Assembly: GCA_012841405.1 (NCBI GenBank)
Contig: DUUT01000073.1
Location: 1 to 64,000, forward strand
From: Chloroflexota bacterium
GTDB taxonomy: Bacteria; Chloroflexota; Anaerolineae; UBA1429
DNA: 64,000 nucleotides
Reading direction: 5' to 3'
Numbering within the stretch: the first letter of the stretch is position 1; every line of letters starts with the position of its first letter. Below are positions 18,987 to 28,502 of the stretch, piece by piece. The notes beneath the pieces are model-generated. The model was not told where the DNA came from. It did no database searches and was given only the letters and a program-made list of their open reading frames with translations. A program made the translations under genes and the position numbers.

Positions 18987-19568
18987 TTAACCCGTGCCCA
19001 AGACCTCACCGACAACCCGGTGCACCGAGGCGCGGAAACGCCCCCAGTCGCGCCACGCCGGCGGCATCGCCTCGAGCGCGTCCGCCAGGGCCACGACGTC
19101 GGCAAGCGACACGTCGCGAAAGCCGGTGATGGCCTCGCTATCGTCGGCCACGCGCAGCGTCCCGCCGCGTTCCTCCAGCAGGAACAGGTAGGAGGTAAAC
19201 GCGATCGCGTTACCACCTCGCACAAAGTGGTGCTGTACGATGGCCAAGAACGCTTCCACCTCCACCGTGAGGCTCGTCTCCTCGGCGGTCTCGCGGAGCA
19301 CCGCCTTGCCGAGGTCCTCCCCCGGCTTGATGCCGCCGGAGGGGAGGCGATACGTCCCCGCGGGGTAGAACGCCTTGGTGTGCACCAGGTAGCAGCCACT
19401 GCGGCGGCGCAGCAGGAGCACCACCTCGCCAGCACGCTGGCGACGCACCGTCTGCCAGTACACCCACGAGGCCGCATTCACCTCGTGCCGTACCGTACGC
19501 ACCGCCGGAACGCCCCACCGCTCCATGGCCTCTGCCACTCCCCGCACGTGGCCCTGCGATCCCTGCAC
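18987..19568 (-). CDS. NUDIX hydrolase
   Basis: Nudix box-like GGIKPGEDLGKAVLRETAEETSLTVEVE; start at GTG 19568 preferred because the upstream ORF start lies in the -10 box. Confidence 0.8.
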   Translation of the reverse strand: MQGSQGHVRGVAEAMERWGVPAVRTVRHEVNAASWVYWQTVRRQRAGEVVLLLRRRSGCYLVHTKAFYPAGTYRLPSGGIKPGEDLGKAVLRETAEETSLTVEVEAFLAIVQHHFVRGGNAIAFTSYLFLLEERGGTLRVADDSEAITGFRDVSLADVVALADALEAMPPAWRDWGRFRASVHRVVGEVLGTG

Positions 19569-19605
19569 CCCGTGTGCTCGCTCCTTCCTGTGAATGTGAG
19601 AGTTC

Positions 19606-19634
19606 ATTATAGCATGCCCCTATAACGCACCCAA
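19606..19634 (-). promoter_or_regulatory. extended -10 promoter for NUDIX gene
   Basis: Minus strand TTGGGT, 17-nt spacer ending TGC, TATAAT (19611-19606). Confidence 0.6.
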
Positions 19635-19742
19635 CTTGAGACCACATCCCCAACATGCTATGATGAACGCCACCCATCGTGCCCCAACGATGTTGTGTCT
19701 CCCCAAGACGTGGCGGCGCCGTGGCCTTGCCTGTGCCACCTG

Positions 19743-19770
19743 CGAATAAACGGGATCGCTGCGGCGTCTA
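19743..19770 (+). promoter_or_regulatory. possible ECF-type (autoregulated) promoter
   Basis: CGAATA (19743-19748), 16-nt spacer, CGTCTA (19765-19770) upstream of ECF sigma gene; CGTC-type -10 is typical of many ECF sigmas. Confidence 0.35.
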
Positions 19771-19795
19771 TAGTGCAGAGAGAACCACCAGCATC

Positions 19796-20338
19796 ATGGT
19801 AGATGAGCGCGGCCTCGAGGATGCCCTGATTCGCAGTGCCGCCGCCGGGAACGTGGGCGCCTTCTCGCAGCTGGTGCGCGCGTATCGTCTCCAGGTGGTG
19901 CGCACGGCCTACGGCATCCTGGGCTCCGTGACAGAAGCCGACGATGTGGCCCAAGAGGCGTTCATCAAGGCCTGGGAAAGCCTGCCCGACTTGAGGCAGC
20001 GCTCCACCTTTCGGACGTGGCTGTTCCGCATCACCGTCAACACCGCCATCGATGCCGTGCGTCGTCGCCGGCCAGAGCCTCCACTCGACGAGACCATGTC
20101 GGGAGAGTACGAGGCGCCGGAGGAGGCGACGATACGACGCGATATACGCGAGCGTGTGCAGGCCGCCATTCGCGACCTTCCTCCCGCGGCCCGGGCCACG
20201 CTGATACTGCGTGAGTACGAGCAGTTGTCCTATCGCGAGATTGCGGCCGTGCTCGAGATACCCATCGGCACCGTCATGTCCCGGCTGAGCTACGCCCGCC
20301 AACTCCTCAGGGAGCGGCTCACAGCGGACGATCGTTGA
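19796..20338 (+). CDS. ECF-type RNA polymerase sigma factor
   Basis: AYGILGSVTEADDVAQEAFIKAWESLPDLRQRSTFRTWLFRITVNTAID (region 2) and LSYREIAAVLEIPIGTVMSRLSYAR (region 4). Confidence 0.93.
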   Translation: MVDERGLEDALIRSAAAGNVGAFSQLVRAYRLQVVRTAYGILGSVTEADDVAQEAFIKAWESLPDLRQRSTFRTWLFRITVNTAIDAVRRRRPEPPLDETMSGEYEAPEEATIRRDIRERVQAAIRDLPPAARATLILREYEQLSYREIAAVLEIPIGTVMSRLSYARQLLRERLTADDR

Positions 20339-20371
20339 TCGCCCTGGGCGCCATCGGCATAGGGAGGGATC

Positions 20372-21007
20372 GTGGACCATCCCAGTGAGATCCAGCTCCA
20401 CCGCTACCTCGATCGCGAGTTGAGCGTAGAGGAGCAGGAACGCATCGCCGCACACCTCGTGACCTGTGCCACGTGCCGCGCGCGCGTGGATGCCTACGCG
20501 CATCTCGGCGCGCTGCTCCGTGCCTCCCTGCCTGACCCGGCGGCATTCGCTCCGGTGGGCGAGACCTGGCGCAGCATCGCGGGGCGCCTGCAACCACGAC
20601 CAAGCCCGCGCTGGCCGCTCCTGCCCCTCCTGCCACCGTTCCTGCTGGCGGCCATCGGCACGGTGGCGCAGGTCGCGCTCGCCCTCATCGTCACGACGTT
20701 CGCTCTCAGTGCGTGGGGGCTGGTACCGGCGCCGGCCACCGTGATGGCCGGTGGGATCCATGCGATCCTCGGCCACCCCTGGCTGGAGGGCTCCCTCTAC
20801 GCGTGGCTCGGCTGGTCCAGCGTGGAGGTGGTTCAGGCGGCGACCACGCGGTGGCAGGCGCTGCACACCGCCGCTCAGCACGTCATCATCTTGGGGGCGG
20901 TCATCCTCGCCCCGGCGGCGGCCCTCGGTGTCGTGGCCGTGCTCGATTTGGTCTGGGCGATCTGCTGGCCGGGCGCTGCCCGGCGTGAGACAGAAGGAGG
21001 CATGTGA
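20372..21007 (+). CDS. anti-sigma factor with N-terminal zinc-binding domain and TM segments
   Basis: LSVEEQERIAAHLVTCATCRARVDAY (HxxxCxxC), then hydrophobic segments; directly downstream of sigma gene. Confidence 0.85.
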   Translation: MDHPSEIQLHRYLDRELSVEEQERIAAHLVTCATCRARVDAYAHLGALLRASLPDPAAFAPVGETWRSIAGRLQPRPSPRWPLLPLLPPFLLAAIGTVAQVALALIVTTFALSAWGLVPAPATVMAGGIHAILGHPWLEGSLYAWLGWSSVEVVQAATTRWQALHTAAQHVIILGAVILAPAAALGVVAVLDLVWAICWPGAARRETEGGM

Positions 21008-22005
21008 CAATGGATTACGGGAGGATCTTCCGACGCGCCCTCGGGATTATGTGGCGCCACAAAGTCCTGTGGCTCTTTGGAATCGCCGCGGCGCTCTTCA
21101 GTAGCGGGTATGGCAGCGGGAATGCCTCGAGCGTTGCGCAATATCGGATGGATCAGGGGGATCTCGGAGCTCTGGGTAGGATGTTTCCCTTTGGCGCCGA
21201 CTTTTCCCGGGCGATCCCCATCATCCTGGCGATCATTGGTGCCGTACTCCTCTTCGCCATCGTGCTGTGGATTGTGGGCATCATCGTGCGCTACACCAGC
21301 CTGGGCGCCCTCATCGGTGGCGTCGATGAGGTCGAGCGCACCGAAGACACCACGTTTCGCTCGAGCCTGAACCGTGGCTGGCGCAACCTCTTGCCGCTGT
21401 TCGCTATCGATCTGCTCATCAGCCTCGCCACCTCGGTCGTGGTCATCGCGATTATCCTACTGGCGATCGCGGGCGGCGCCTTCGCCCTCGTCCCGGCCAT
21501 CGTGCTCGCTGGCAATGGCGGCAGTAACGCCGTCGCCATCCTGTGGGGCCTCGGCGTGGGGCTCATCGTGCTCGTGGGGATCATTGCCGTCAGCATCATC
21601 GTCTCGGCCATCGTGACCCTCGTGCGCGAGCTCGCCTTCCGTGCCCGCATCCTAGAGAACCAAGGCGTGTTCGACGCGCTAGGCGGCGCCTTCCGCCTGA
21701 TCCGCTCACGCCTGAAGGAGGTGCTCATCGTCTGGCTGCTGCTCGTGGCCATTGACCTAGCCCTCAGTGTGCTGTTCATTCCTATCGCCATCATCGGTGC
21801 CGTGGGGCTCGTCAGCCCCGTCCTGGCGGCGCTCGCCATCACCGAGTCAGTTGCCGTGGCGCTGATCATCGGCCTGCCACTCTTGCTCTTCTTCATCCTC
21901 GTGACCGCCGTTTTCGGTGGCATCTACCTCACCTACAGGTCGACGGTGTGGACGCTCGCCTATCGCGAGCTCCGCAGCGACCACCTGGTGGCCGAGGCGG
22001 TCTGA
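21004..22005 (+). CDS. multi-pass membrane protein of unknown function
   Basis: 333 aa; MDYGRIFRRALGIMWRHKVLWLFGIAAALF and multiple TM segments; start overlaps anti-sigma stop (GTGA). Confidence 0.75.
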   Translation: MTMDYGRIFRRALGIMWRHKVLWLFGIAAALFSSGYGSGNASSVAQYRMDQGDLGALGRMFPFGADFSRAIPIILAIIGAVLLFAIVLWIVGIIVRYTSLGALIGGVDEVERTEDTTFRSSLNRGWRNLLPLFAIDLLISLATSVVVIAIILLAIAGGAFALVPAIVLAGNGGSNAVAILWGLGVGLIVLVGIIAVSIIVSAIVTLVRELAFRARILENQGVFDALGGAFRLIRSRLKEVLIVWLLLVAIDLALSVLFIPIAIIGAVGLVSPVLAALAITESVAVALIIGLPLLLFFILVTAVFGGIYLTYRSTVWTLAYRELRSDHLVAEAV

Positions 22006-22034
22006 ACCGGGCTCACCATCCACCGATAGCAGCA

Positions 22035-22070
22035 ACCGGCGCGTTCCCCCTGCGTGGGGAACGCGCCGGT
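22035..22070. terminator. intrinsic (bidirectional) terminator hairpin
   Basis: ACCGGCGCGTTCCCC-ctgcgt-GGGGAACGCGCCGGT, perfect 15-bp stem, then CTCTTGT; lies between convergent genes. Confidence 0.85.
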
Positions 22071-22101
22071 CTCTTGTCGTCGGGATAGCCGTGCAGGCGC
22101 G

Positions 22102-23184
22102 TCAGGCGCCAGGCCGCAGGCAAGCGAGCACAATACGCGCCGTGCTGACCATATCCGCCAGGGCCACATGTTCCTCACAGGTGTGCACCTCGGCCATGCC
22201 ACAGCTGATCTGCACCGTGGCGACGCCGGCGGCGTTGAACACGTTGGCGTCCGATCCCCCACCCGTGGCCACCATGATCGGCTCGATACCCACAGACCGC
22301 ATCGCACCGGTCACCAGGGCGACCACCGGGTCCTCCGCACCGAGCCGGTACGGATCGTACTGCCGCGTCACCTCAATATCCACCCGTGCGCCGTTGGCCT
22401 GTGCCCGCTCCTCGAGTGCGCGCACCATGGCCTCCGTCTGCGTCTGCAGCTTGGCCTCGCTGCGGCTACGCGCCTCTCCCTGGATCTCTACCCGATCGGG
22501 CACGATGTTGGTGGCCGTGCCCCCAGCAATGATGCCGATGTTGGCTGTCGTCTCTTCGTCGATGCGGCCCAAGGGCATGGCGGCGATCGCCTCGGCCGCG
22601 ACGCGAATGGCGTTGAGGCCCAACTCGGGGTTGGCGCCGGCATGGGCCATCTTGCCATGTACCGTCGCTTGCAGCGCATTCTGCGACGGCGCCGAGACGA
22701 CGACCGTGCCCTGTTCGCCGCCGTGGTCCAGGCCGATGCCCATGCGCGCACGAAGCTGTGAGGTATCGAACGCCTTGGCCCCCTCGAGCCCCACCTCCTC
22801 TCGCACGGTGAAGAGGACGTCTACCGGCCGGTGCGCGTCCTCGCCCTCCGTGAGGCACCGCAGCACCTCGAGGATCACCGCGACCCCGGCCTTGTCATCA
22901 GCCCCCAGGATGGTGGTGCCATCGCTGTAGACGACACCATCGCGCACCACGGGGGTGACGTTCTCACAGGGGCCGACGGTGTCCATGTGGGCCGTCAAGA
23001 GGAGGGGCTCCCCCACACCGTCGAGGCGCGACAGCAAGTTCCCCGCCGCGTCACGCTCTACCGCCATCCCCAGCGCCGTCAATACGGCCGCGATGGCATC
23101 GGCGACCGGTCCCTCGCCTCCCGATGGACTGGAGATGCGCGCCAGGTCGAGGAACTGGTTCAGCAGTCTGCTCTCGTCGATCAT
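22102..23184 (-). CDS. M20 family metallopeptidase (peptidase T-like)
   Basis: 360 aa; LLLTAHMDTVGP, DGTTILGADDKAGVAVILEVL, FTVREEVGLEGAKAFD, GGGSDANVFNAAG. Confidence 0.9.
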   Translation of the reverse strand: MIDESRLLNQFLDLARISSPSGGEGPVADAIAAVLTALGMAVERDAAGNLLSRLDGVGEPLLLTAHMDTVGPCENVTPVVRDGVVYSDGTTILGADDKAGVAVILEVLRCLTEGEDAHRPVDVLFTVREEVGLEGAKAFDTSQLRARMGIGLDHGGEQGTVVVSAPSQNALQATVHGKMAHAGANPELGLNAIRVAAEAIAAMPLGRIDEETTANIGIIAGGTATNIVPDRVEIQGEARSRSEAKLQTQTEAMVRALEERAQANGARVDIEVTRQYDPYRLGAEDPVVALVTGAMRSVGIEPIMVATGGGSDANVFNAAGVATVQISCGMAEVHTCEEHVALADMVSTARIVLACLRPGA

Positions 23185-24935
23185 GTCGGCTGTGGCTCCT
23201 TTGTATGCCTCGGATTCGTCTGCGCCAACAACTCGCGAGCGCTGCGCCGCGTGCTCTCGGTAGCAGCCCCGCCGAGCATGAGGGCCAGCTCACCCACGCG
23301 TTCGGCGGGAGAGAGCGCTTGCACCACCGACTGGGTGCGCCCGCCCACGATGGTCTTTTCGACGCGCAGATGCCGCTCCCCATAGCTCGCCATCTGTGCC
23401 AGGTGCGTCACGCAGAACACCTGGTGCTTACGCGACAGGTCCCACAGCTTGTGCCCGACGATCCGGCCCGTACGCCCCCCGATGCCGGCATCGATCTCAT
23501 CAAAGATGAGCGTCGGCACGGGGTCGGCGGCGGAAAGGGCCGTCTTGAGCGCCAGCATCAACCGCGACGTCTCACCCCCCGACGCCGTGCTGGCCAAGGG
23601 CTTGGGATCCTCGCCGGGGTTCGGGGCGATAAGGAACTCGACGCGGTCGATACCGGCGGTGTCAAAGGCTACCCGGCGTCCGTCGAGCTCGAGGCCGTCG
23701 GCCGCCTCGACCCGATCCATCGCCACCATGAAGCGGGCATGCTCCATACCGAGATCCTTCAGCTCGGCCTCGACCTGCGCCGTCAGCGCCGCGGCCGCCG
23801 CCCGGCGCGCGGCGCTGAGCTCCTCTGCCAACACGCCGAGCTCGCTGAGCAGCGCGGCCTCGGCCTTGTGTAGCTCTACCTGGCGCTCCTCACTGTGGCT
23901 GATGCCATCCAGCTCTTCCTGCGCCCGGTCGGCGAACGCCAACACCTCGGCGATGGTATCGCCGTACTTGCGTTTGAGGTTGTTGAGTAGGTCGATGCGC
24001 TCCTCGACCTGCTCGAGACGCTCCGGGTCGTAGGCGATCTCGTCCCGATAGACGCGCATGGTGCGCGCCAGCTCCTCGAGTTGGTAGAGGGCCGTCTCGG
24101 CCACCTGGCTCTGCTCCTCGAGGGTATCGTCCAGCTTTTGCAGGGCGGTCAGATGCTCCACCACCTCCCCGAGCTGATCGACGACCGAGGCCTGGCGCTC
24201 CTCCCCCTCGAACAGCAGCGCATAGACCGAATCAGCCAGCAGCTTGAGCTTTTCTGCGTTCGCCAGCAAGGTGCGTTCGCGGCGCAACGCCTCTTCCTCG
24301 TCAGGGTGCAGCTTGGCGGCGCGAATTTCGTCCACCTGGAAGGTCAGCAAATCCACGCGCCGCGCCAGCTCCCGCGCATCGCGTTGGAGGGCACGCAACG
24401 CCTGCCGCACCTCGCGCAAGCGCCCCACCACAGAGGCCACGGCGGCGCGTTGCGCCTCCAACCCACCGTAGCGATCGAGCAAGGTCACGTGCCGCCGCGG
24501 TTGCAGCAGCGTCAGTTGATCTCCCTGGCCGTGGATATCGATCAGGTGCCGCCCAAGGTCCCGTAGGACGCTCTGCGTCACAGCACGCCCGTTGACGCGG
24601 GCGCTGCTGCGCCCCCCGGCGGTCACCTCGCGCCGAATGATCAGCTCACCCGCCGCCAACTCGGCATCGTCCAACAGGCCGAGGGCGCCAAACTCGTCCT
24701 GCAGCGCCTCCAGCGTCTCTGGCTCGAGCTGGAACACTCCCTCGACGACCGTGCTCGGCGCGCCCGTTCGTACCAGCTCGGTCGAGGCCCGCGCGCCGAG
24801 GAGCAGGCTCACGGCGTCAATAATGATCGACTTGCCCGTGCCCGTTTCGCCCGTTAGCACATTGAACCCGGCGCTGAACTGCAGCTGCAGGTGGTCGATG
24901 ATCGCCAGGTTCCATATCGATAGCTCAACCAGCAA
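23181..24935 (-). CDS. recN: DNA repair protein RecN
   Basis: LVELSIWNLAIIDHLQLQFSAGFNVLTGETGTGKSIIIDAV, ASGGETSRLMLALK, LIFDEIDAGIGGRTG; start uncertain. Confidence 0.96.
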   Translation of the reverse strand: MLVELSIWNLAIIDHLQLQFSAGFNVLTGETGTGKSIIIDAVSLLLGARASTELVRTGAPSTVVEGVFQLEPETLEALQDEFGALGLLDDAELAAGELIIRREVTAGGRSSARVNGRAVTQSVLRDLGRHLIDIHGQGDQLTLLQPRRHVTLLDRYGGLEAQRAAVASVVGRLREVRQALRALQRDARELARRVDLLTFQVDEIRAAKLHPDEEEALRRERTLLANAEKLKLLADSVYALLFEGEERQASVVDQLGEVVEHLTALQKLDDTLEEQSQVAETALYQLEELARTMRVYRDEIAYDPERLEQVEERIDLLNNLKRKYGDTIAEVLAFADRAQEELDGISHSEERQVELHKAEAALLSELGVLAEELSAARRAAAAALTAQVEAELKDLGMEHARFMVAMDRVEAADGLELDGRRVAFDTAGIDRVEFLIAPNPGEDPKPLASTASGGETSRLMLALKTALSAADPVPTLIFDEIDAGIGGRTGRIVGHKLWDLSRKHQVFCVTHLAQMASYGERHLRVEKTIVGGRTQSVVQALSPAERVGELALMLGGAATESTRRSARELLAQTNPRHTKEPQPT

Positions 24936-24980
24936 TGCCACCCTCCATGTCACCAGGGCTGCAAGCCGGAACCCATCGCT

Positions 24981-25529
24981 TTACCGCAAGCGCGCCACCG
25001 CCGCGCCGATTGCCAGCACCGCGAACAGGATGCTGTTGAGGTTCAACAGCGACGCCACGAGCACCAGCGCGTTGGCCGGCAGCGCCAGCCCGCCAGAGGC
25101 CACCATGCGCAGCACCACGGGTCCCGCCAGCGCGCCGAGGGCGATACACACGCCGGTGATGATCTGCACCGGCCGACCGCGCTTGCGCCTGGCGCGCAGC
25201 ACGGCCTCGGCGATGATCCCGCCGGCAGGAATCGAGAGGAACACGGTGAAAAAGAGGCCGGCCTGCGTCGCCAGTGCCCCCGCGACGAGCGAGACCGCCA
25301 AGGCTACGATGGCAATGATCGGGTAATCCTGGGGAGCCAACACGTAGAGGGGCGAGCGGCCACGCCGTGCACACGTGGGGCAGCGTAACCCCACCGGGGT
25401 GCGGATCGCGCATTTCGTGCAGATCGGATCCAGGCACCGGCTACAGCGAATCAGGGTCTCGGTACGCGGATGGTTCACGCAGTAGATGATTTCCTGAGGA
25501 TCTATGGTATCGGTCCCTGATCCGGCCAT
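24981..25529 (-). CDS. B-box-like zinc-ribbon membrane protein
   Basis: 182 aa; YCVNHPRTETLIRCSRCLDPICTKCAIRTPVGLRCPTCAR followed by about 4 hydrophobic segments. Confidence 0.7.
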   Translation of the reverse strand: MAGSGTDTIDPQEIIYCVNHPRTETLIRCSRCLDPICTKCAIRTPVGLRCPTCARRGRSPLYVLAPQDYPIIAIVALAVSLVAGALATQAGLFFTVFLSIPAGGIIAEAVLRARRKRGRPVQIITGVCIALGALAGPVVLRMVASGGLALPANALVLVASLLNLNSILFAVLAIGAAVARLR

Positions 25530-26347
25530 CGCAGTCTCCGCAGCACAGTTTCGTAAAAGTAGCCATCAGTACCAAAGCGGATGAACTTGGCGGTCACCTC
25601 GCTCTGTGTGCAGTGCACCTCGTCGCCGGGCGCGAGGTCCACATCCGTCTGCCCATCCACCGTCAGGACGGCATCGTCCCCCTTGATGAGGCGCAAACGC
25701 AACACGCGATCGGCCGGAATCACGATCGCGTGCGCCACCGCCAGATGCGCCGCCACGGGGGTAACGGCCAGGCAGTCGACATCCGGGGCGATGATCGGCC
25801 CCCCCGCCGAGAGGCAATAGGCGGTGCTACCGGTCGGCGTCGAGACGATAATGCCATCGGCGGTCTGGGTCATCACATAGTGGTCATCCACATCCACCGA
25901 GATGCGCACGGCCCGCGAGGTACGCCCGCGCCCCATAAAGGCGTCATTGATGGCGTCCCCCACCAGGAGCCGCTGCCCGTCGCGATACACCTCGGCGTGG
26001 AGCATCATGCGCTCCTCGAGCAGATAGTCACCCTCCAGCACGCGCGGAATGGCGCTATGGATCTCGCTCGGCTCTACCTCGGCCAGAAACCCCAGGCGCC
26101 CGAGGTTCACGCCTAGGATCGGCACCCCCGCCGGAGACACGGCGTGAACGGCGTGGACGATGGTACCATCGCCGCCCAGCGTGATGAGCAGGTCCAGGGA
26201 GGTCGCCGCCTCGCCTAACGCCTGTTCGTCCTCGGCCGATCCCTGCCATACGGCCACACCGTGTCGGTCGAGCACCTCGTGCACCGTATGTGCCAGACGC
26301 CGCGACTCGACCCGGCTCGGCTGGTAGAGAATCCCCACGCGCTGCAT
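25502..26347 (-). CDS. nadK: NAD(+)/NADH kinase
   Basis: MQRVGILYQPSR, LLITLGGDGTIVHAVHAV, GVNLGRLGFLAEVEP, TPTGSTAYCLSAGGPII; real start ATG 26347. Confidence 0.95.
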   Translation of the reverse strand: MQRVGILYQPSRVESRRLAHTVHEVLDRHGVAVWQGSAEDEQALGEAATSLDLLITLGGDGTIVHAVHAVSPAGVPILGVNLGRLGFLAEVEPSEIHSAIPRVLEGDYLLEERMMLHAEVYRDGQRLLVGDAINDAFMGRGRTSRAVRISVDVDDHYVMTQTADGIIVSTPTGSTAYCLSAGGPIIAPDVDCLAVTPVAAHLAVAHAIVIPADRVLRLRLIKGDDAVLTVDGQTDVDLAPGDEVHCTQSEVTAKFIRFGTDGYFYETVLRRLRWPDQGPIP

Positions 26348-26349
26348 CG

Positions 26350-27618
26350 TCAGCCTCGTGCCAGGTAACGCGTGAGCGTCGCCACCACGTCGGATTGCGG
26401 TATCAGCTCGGGGGAGGCATCGCTGCGCATGTCCTGGATGCGCACCTGTCCGCTGGCCAGCTCCTCCTCGCCAAGGATAACGGCGTAGGCCACCTGGCTG
26501 CGATTCGCGCTGCGGAGCTGGGCCCGCAGGCTCCGATCGCCAAACCCGATCACGGCACGGATACCGCTCTCGCGCAGCTCGTTCAACAGCTGCAAGGCGC
26601 GCACCTTGGCCTCCTGGCCAATGGTCACCAGCGCCACCTGCGGCCTTGGCAGCTCGGGCACCTGGATCCCTTGTTCCTTCATTAGCAACACCAGGCGCTC
26701 CATGCCCGAACCGAAGCCGATCCCCGGGGTGGGGCTGCCGCCCAGCTCCTCGGCGAGGCCGTCGTAGCGCCCTCCGCCGCAGACCGCGTTCTGTGCGCCG
26801 ATGCCCTGCGCCCACACCTCGAACACCGTCTTGGTGTAGTAATCGAGCCCCCGCACGAGGCGGTGGTTCATGGTGTAGGGCCGGTCCAGGGCATCGAGGT
26901 AGCGGCGCAACAGCGCGAGGTGCTCGGCACACTCCTCGCACAAATAGTCGGTGATGTGTGGCGCCGCCTCAATGATCGGCTGGCACCCCTCGACCTTGCA
27001 GTCCAACAGGCGCAACGGGTTGCGCTCGAGCCTCCGCCGGCAATCCGCACAGATCTCGGTCTCGTGCTGCCGGTAATACTCCACCAGCACCCGGAGATAG
27101 TTCGGGCGGCACTTGGGGCAACCGGTGCTGTTGAGCTGAAAGTTCAGCCCCTGAAACCCGATCCGCGAGAACAGCTCCCAGGCAACGGACATGACCTCAA
27201 GGTCCACCGCCGGATCCTGCTCGCCGATGCACTCGATGTCGAACTGGGTGTGCTGGCGGTAGCGCCCCGCCTGCACCCGCTCGTAGCGAAAGATGGGGCC
27301 GAGGGTGTAGAGCTTGACCGGCTGCGGCAGCGTCTTCATACCGTGCTGCACGTAGGCCCGCACGATCCCCGCGGTAAACTCGGGGCGCAGGGTGATATCG
27401 CGCCCGCCCTTGTCGATGAACGAGTACATCTCCTTGTCGACGATGTCGGTGCCCTCGCCCACGCCGCGGACATAGAGCGGCGTCTCCTCAAAGATGGGCA
27501 CGTCGATGCGCCGATAGTCGAACAGCGCCGTCACTTCAGCAATCTTGGCGCGCAGGAATTCCCAGTAGGGCTGATCCTCGGGAAGGATATCGATGGTACC
27601 ACGGGGTGCGACGTACAA
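26350..27618 (-). CDS. hisS: histidine--tRNA ligase
   Basis: 422 aa; PRGTIDILPEDQPYWEFL, LRPEFTAGIVRAYVQHGM, QHTQFDIECIGE, RGLDYYTKTVFEV, GGGRYDGLAEELGG. Confidence 0.97.
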   Translation of the reverse strand: MYVAPRGTIDILPEDQPYWEFLRAKIAEVTALFDYRRIDVPIFEETPLYVRGVGEGTDIVDKEMYSFIDKGGRDITLRPEFTAGIVRAYVQHGMKTLPQPVKLYTLGPIFRYERVQAGRYRQHTQFDIECIGEQDPAVDLEVMSVAWELFSRIGFQGLNFQLNSTGCPKCRPNYLRVLVEYYRQHETEICADCRRRLERNPLRLLDCKVEGCQPIIEAAPHITDYLCEECAEHLALLRRYLDALDRPYTMNHRLVRGLDYYTKTVFEVWAQGIGAQNAVCGGGRYDGLAEELGGSPTPGIGFGSGMERLVLLMKEQGIQVPELPRPQVALVTIGQEAKVRALQLLNELRESGIRAVIGFGDRSLRAQLRSANRSQVAYAVILGEEELASGQVRIQDMRSDASPELIPQSDVVATLTRYLARG

Positions 27619-27828
27619 CCTTGGCCTCCTGGCATGCTATATCAGGGTGATTATAGCCAATTGGGGGCGCCGAGTCCACCGCTCACCGCTTCGCGTGATC
27701 ACCACGGCGCGCCGCCGACCGAGGTCGCGATGCAGGGAGAGGAAGCGCACACCGCCGCCCTCCGTCGTCCCGAGCGTAGCGAGCAAGGGACCTTGGGTCA
27801 CACGAGAATGCCGCCATTGCCGCCACTG

Positions 27829-27859
27829 CCCCTCTCCCCGCCTCCTGCGGGAAGAGGGG
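27829..27859. repeat. inverted repeat (hairpin) upstream of hisS
   Basis: CCCCTCTCCCCGC-CTCCT-GCGGGAAGAGGGG; near-perfect 13-bp stem. Confidence 0.6.
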
Positions 27860-27935
27860 GGCGTGATGTAGCATACCGTCTCGTGGTGGGGATGAGAGCC
27901 CGCGCAGGCGGGCTTGACCATCGGAGCGCTGGGTC

Positions 27936-28502
27936 TTAACCCGCGGTGAACGTTCGGCCGCGCCTCATTGCGTCCCCGAGCGCCTCGCCGCACACCTCCT
28001 GGTAGCCACAGGAGCGACAGCGCGCCGGGTCATCGTGGCTGCGCGGGAGGTCGTCCGACCGCAGGGCGCAGCGCATCTCGTCCATCACTGCCAAGAGGCG
28101 CTCATGGAGGGGATCGTCATAGGGGATGCGAAAGGCCTGGTCGCGATAGTGCAGCAGCCCGTGGGGCGGAGGCCGCCCTTCCACTTCCTCCACCAGGAGG
28201 CAGTAGGCGGCCAGCTGGAGCACATCGCCCTCGTAGGGGCGCGCCGCGCGTCGGCTGGGCTTGACCTCGACGGGGATCGTATCGTTCCCCACACGCACTA
28301 GGTAGTCCGGCTTGCCGGCGAGGCGCCAGTGGCGGGCAAACAGGGGGCGGCACGCCTCCCAGCCCTCGGTGTCGGCATAGATGACCTCCCCCTTTGGTAG
28401 GCCCGTCCGCCGCTCCATGGCGCGGGAGCGCGCCCAGAGCACGTAGGCCAGCCCAGCCACGATGACCAGGGCCAGGAGCAGGCCAAGCTGCCAGGCGCTC
28501 AT
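27936..28502 (-). CDS. membrane-anchored C-terminal half of a Cas4/RecB-like PD-(D/E)XK nuclease
   Basis: MSAWQLGLLLALVIVAGLAYVLWA TM, then LAGKPDYLVRVGNDTIPVEVKPSR (D...ExK), DVLQLAAYCLLVEE and CRSCGYQEVCGEAL (CxxCx5C); ATG at 28502. Confidence 0.75.
   Translation of the reverse strand: MSAWQLGLLLALVIVAGLAYVLWARSRAMERRTGLPKGEVIYADTEGWEACRPLFARHWRLAGKPDYLVRVGNDTIPVEVKPSRRAARPYEGDVLQLAAYCLLVEEVEGRPPPHGLLHYRDQAFRIPYDDPLHERLLAVMDEMRCALRSDDLPRSHDDPARCRSCGYQEVCGEALGDAMRRGRTFTAG

Noticed and set aside
19658-21010. 450-aa minus-strand ORF opposite sigma/anti-sigma genes
   Set aside because: The plus strand has unambiguous ECF sigma and zinc anti-sigma motifs; the minus translation is Arg/His/Gly-rich.
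27755-27800. Sixth full copy of the MITE-like element upstream of hisS
   Set aside because: Only the short CCGAGCGTAGCGAG...GGGACC segment resembles the core; no CTAGG/GTGT termini or CAAGGTTTCTCGCC block, so not counted as a copy.
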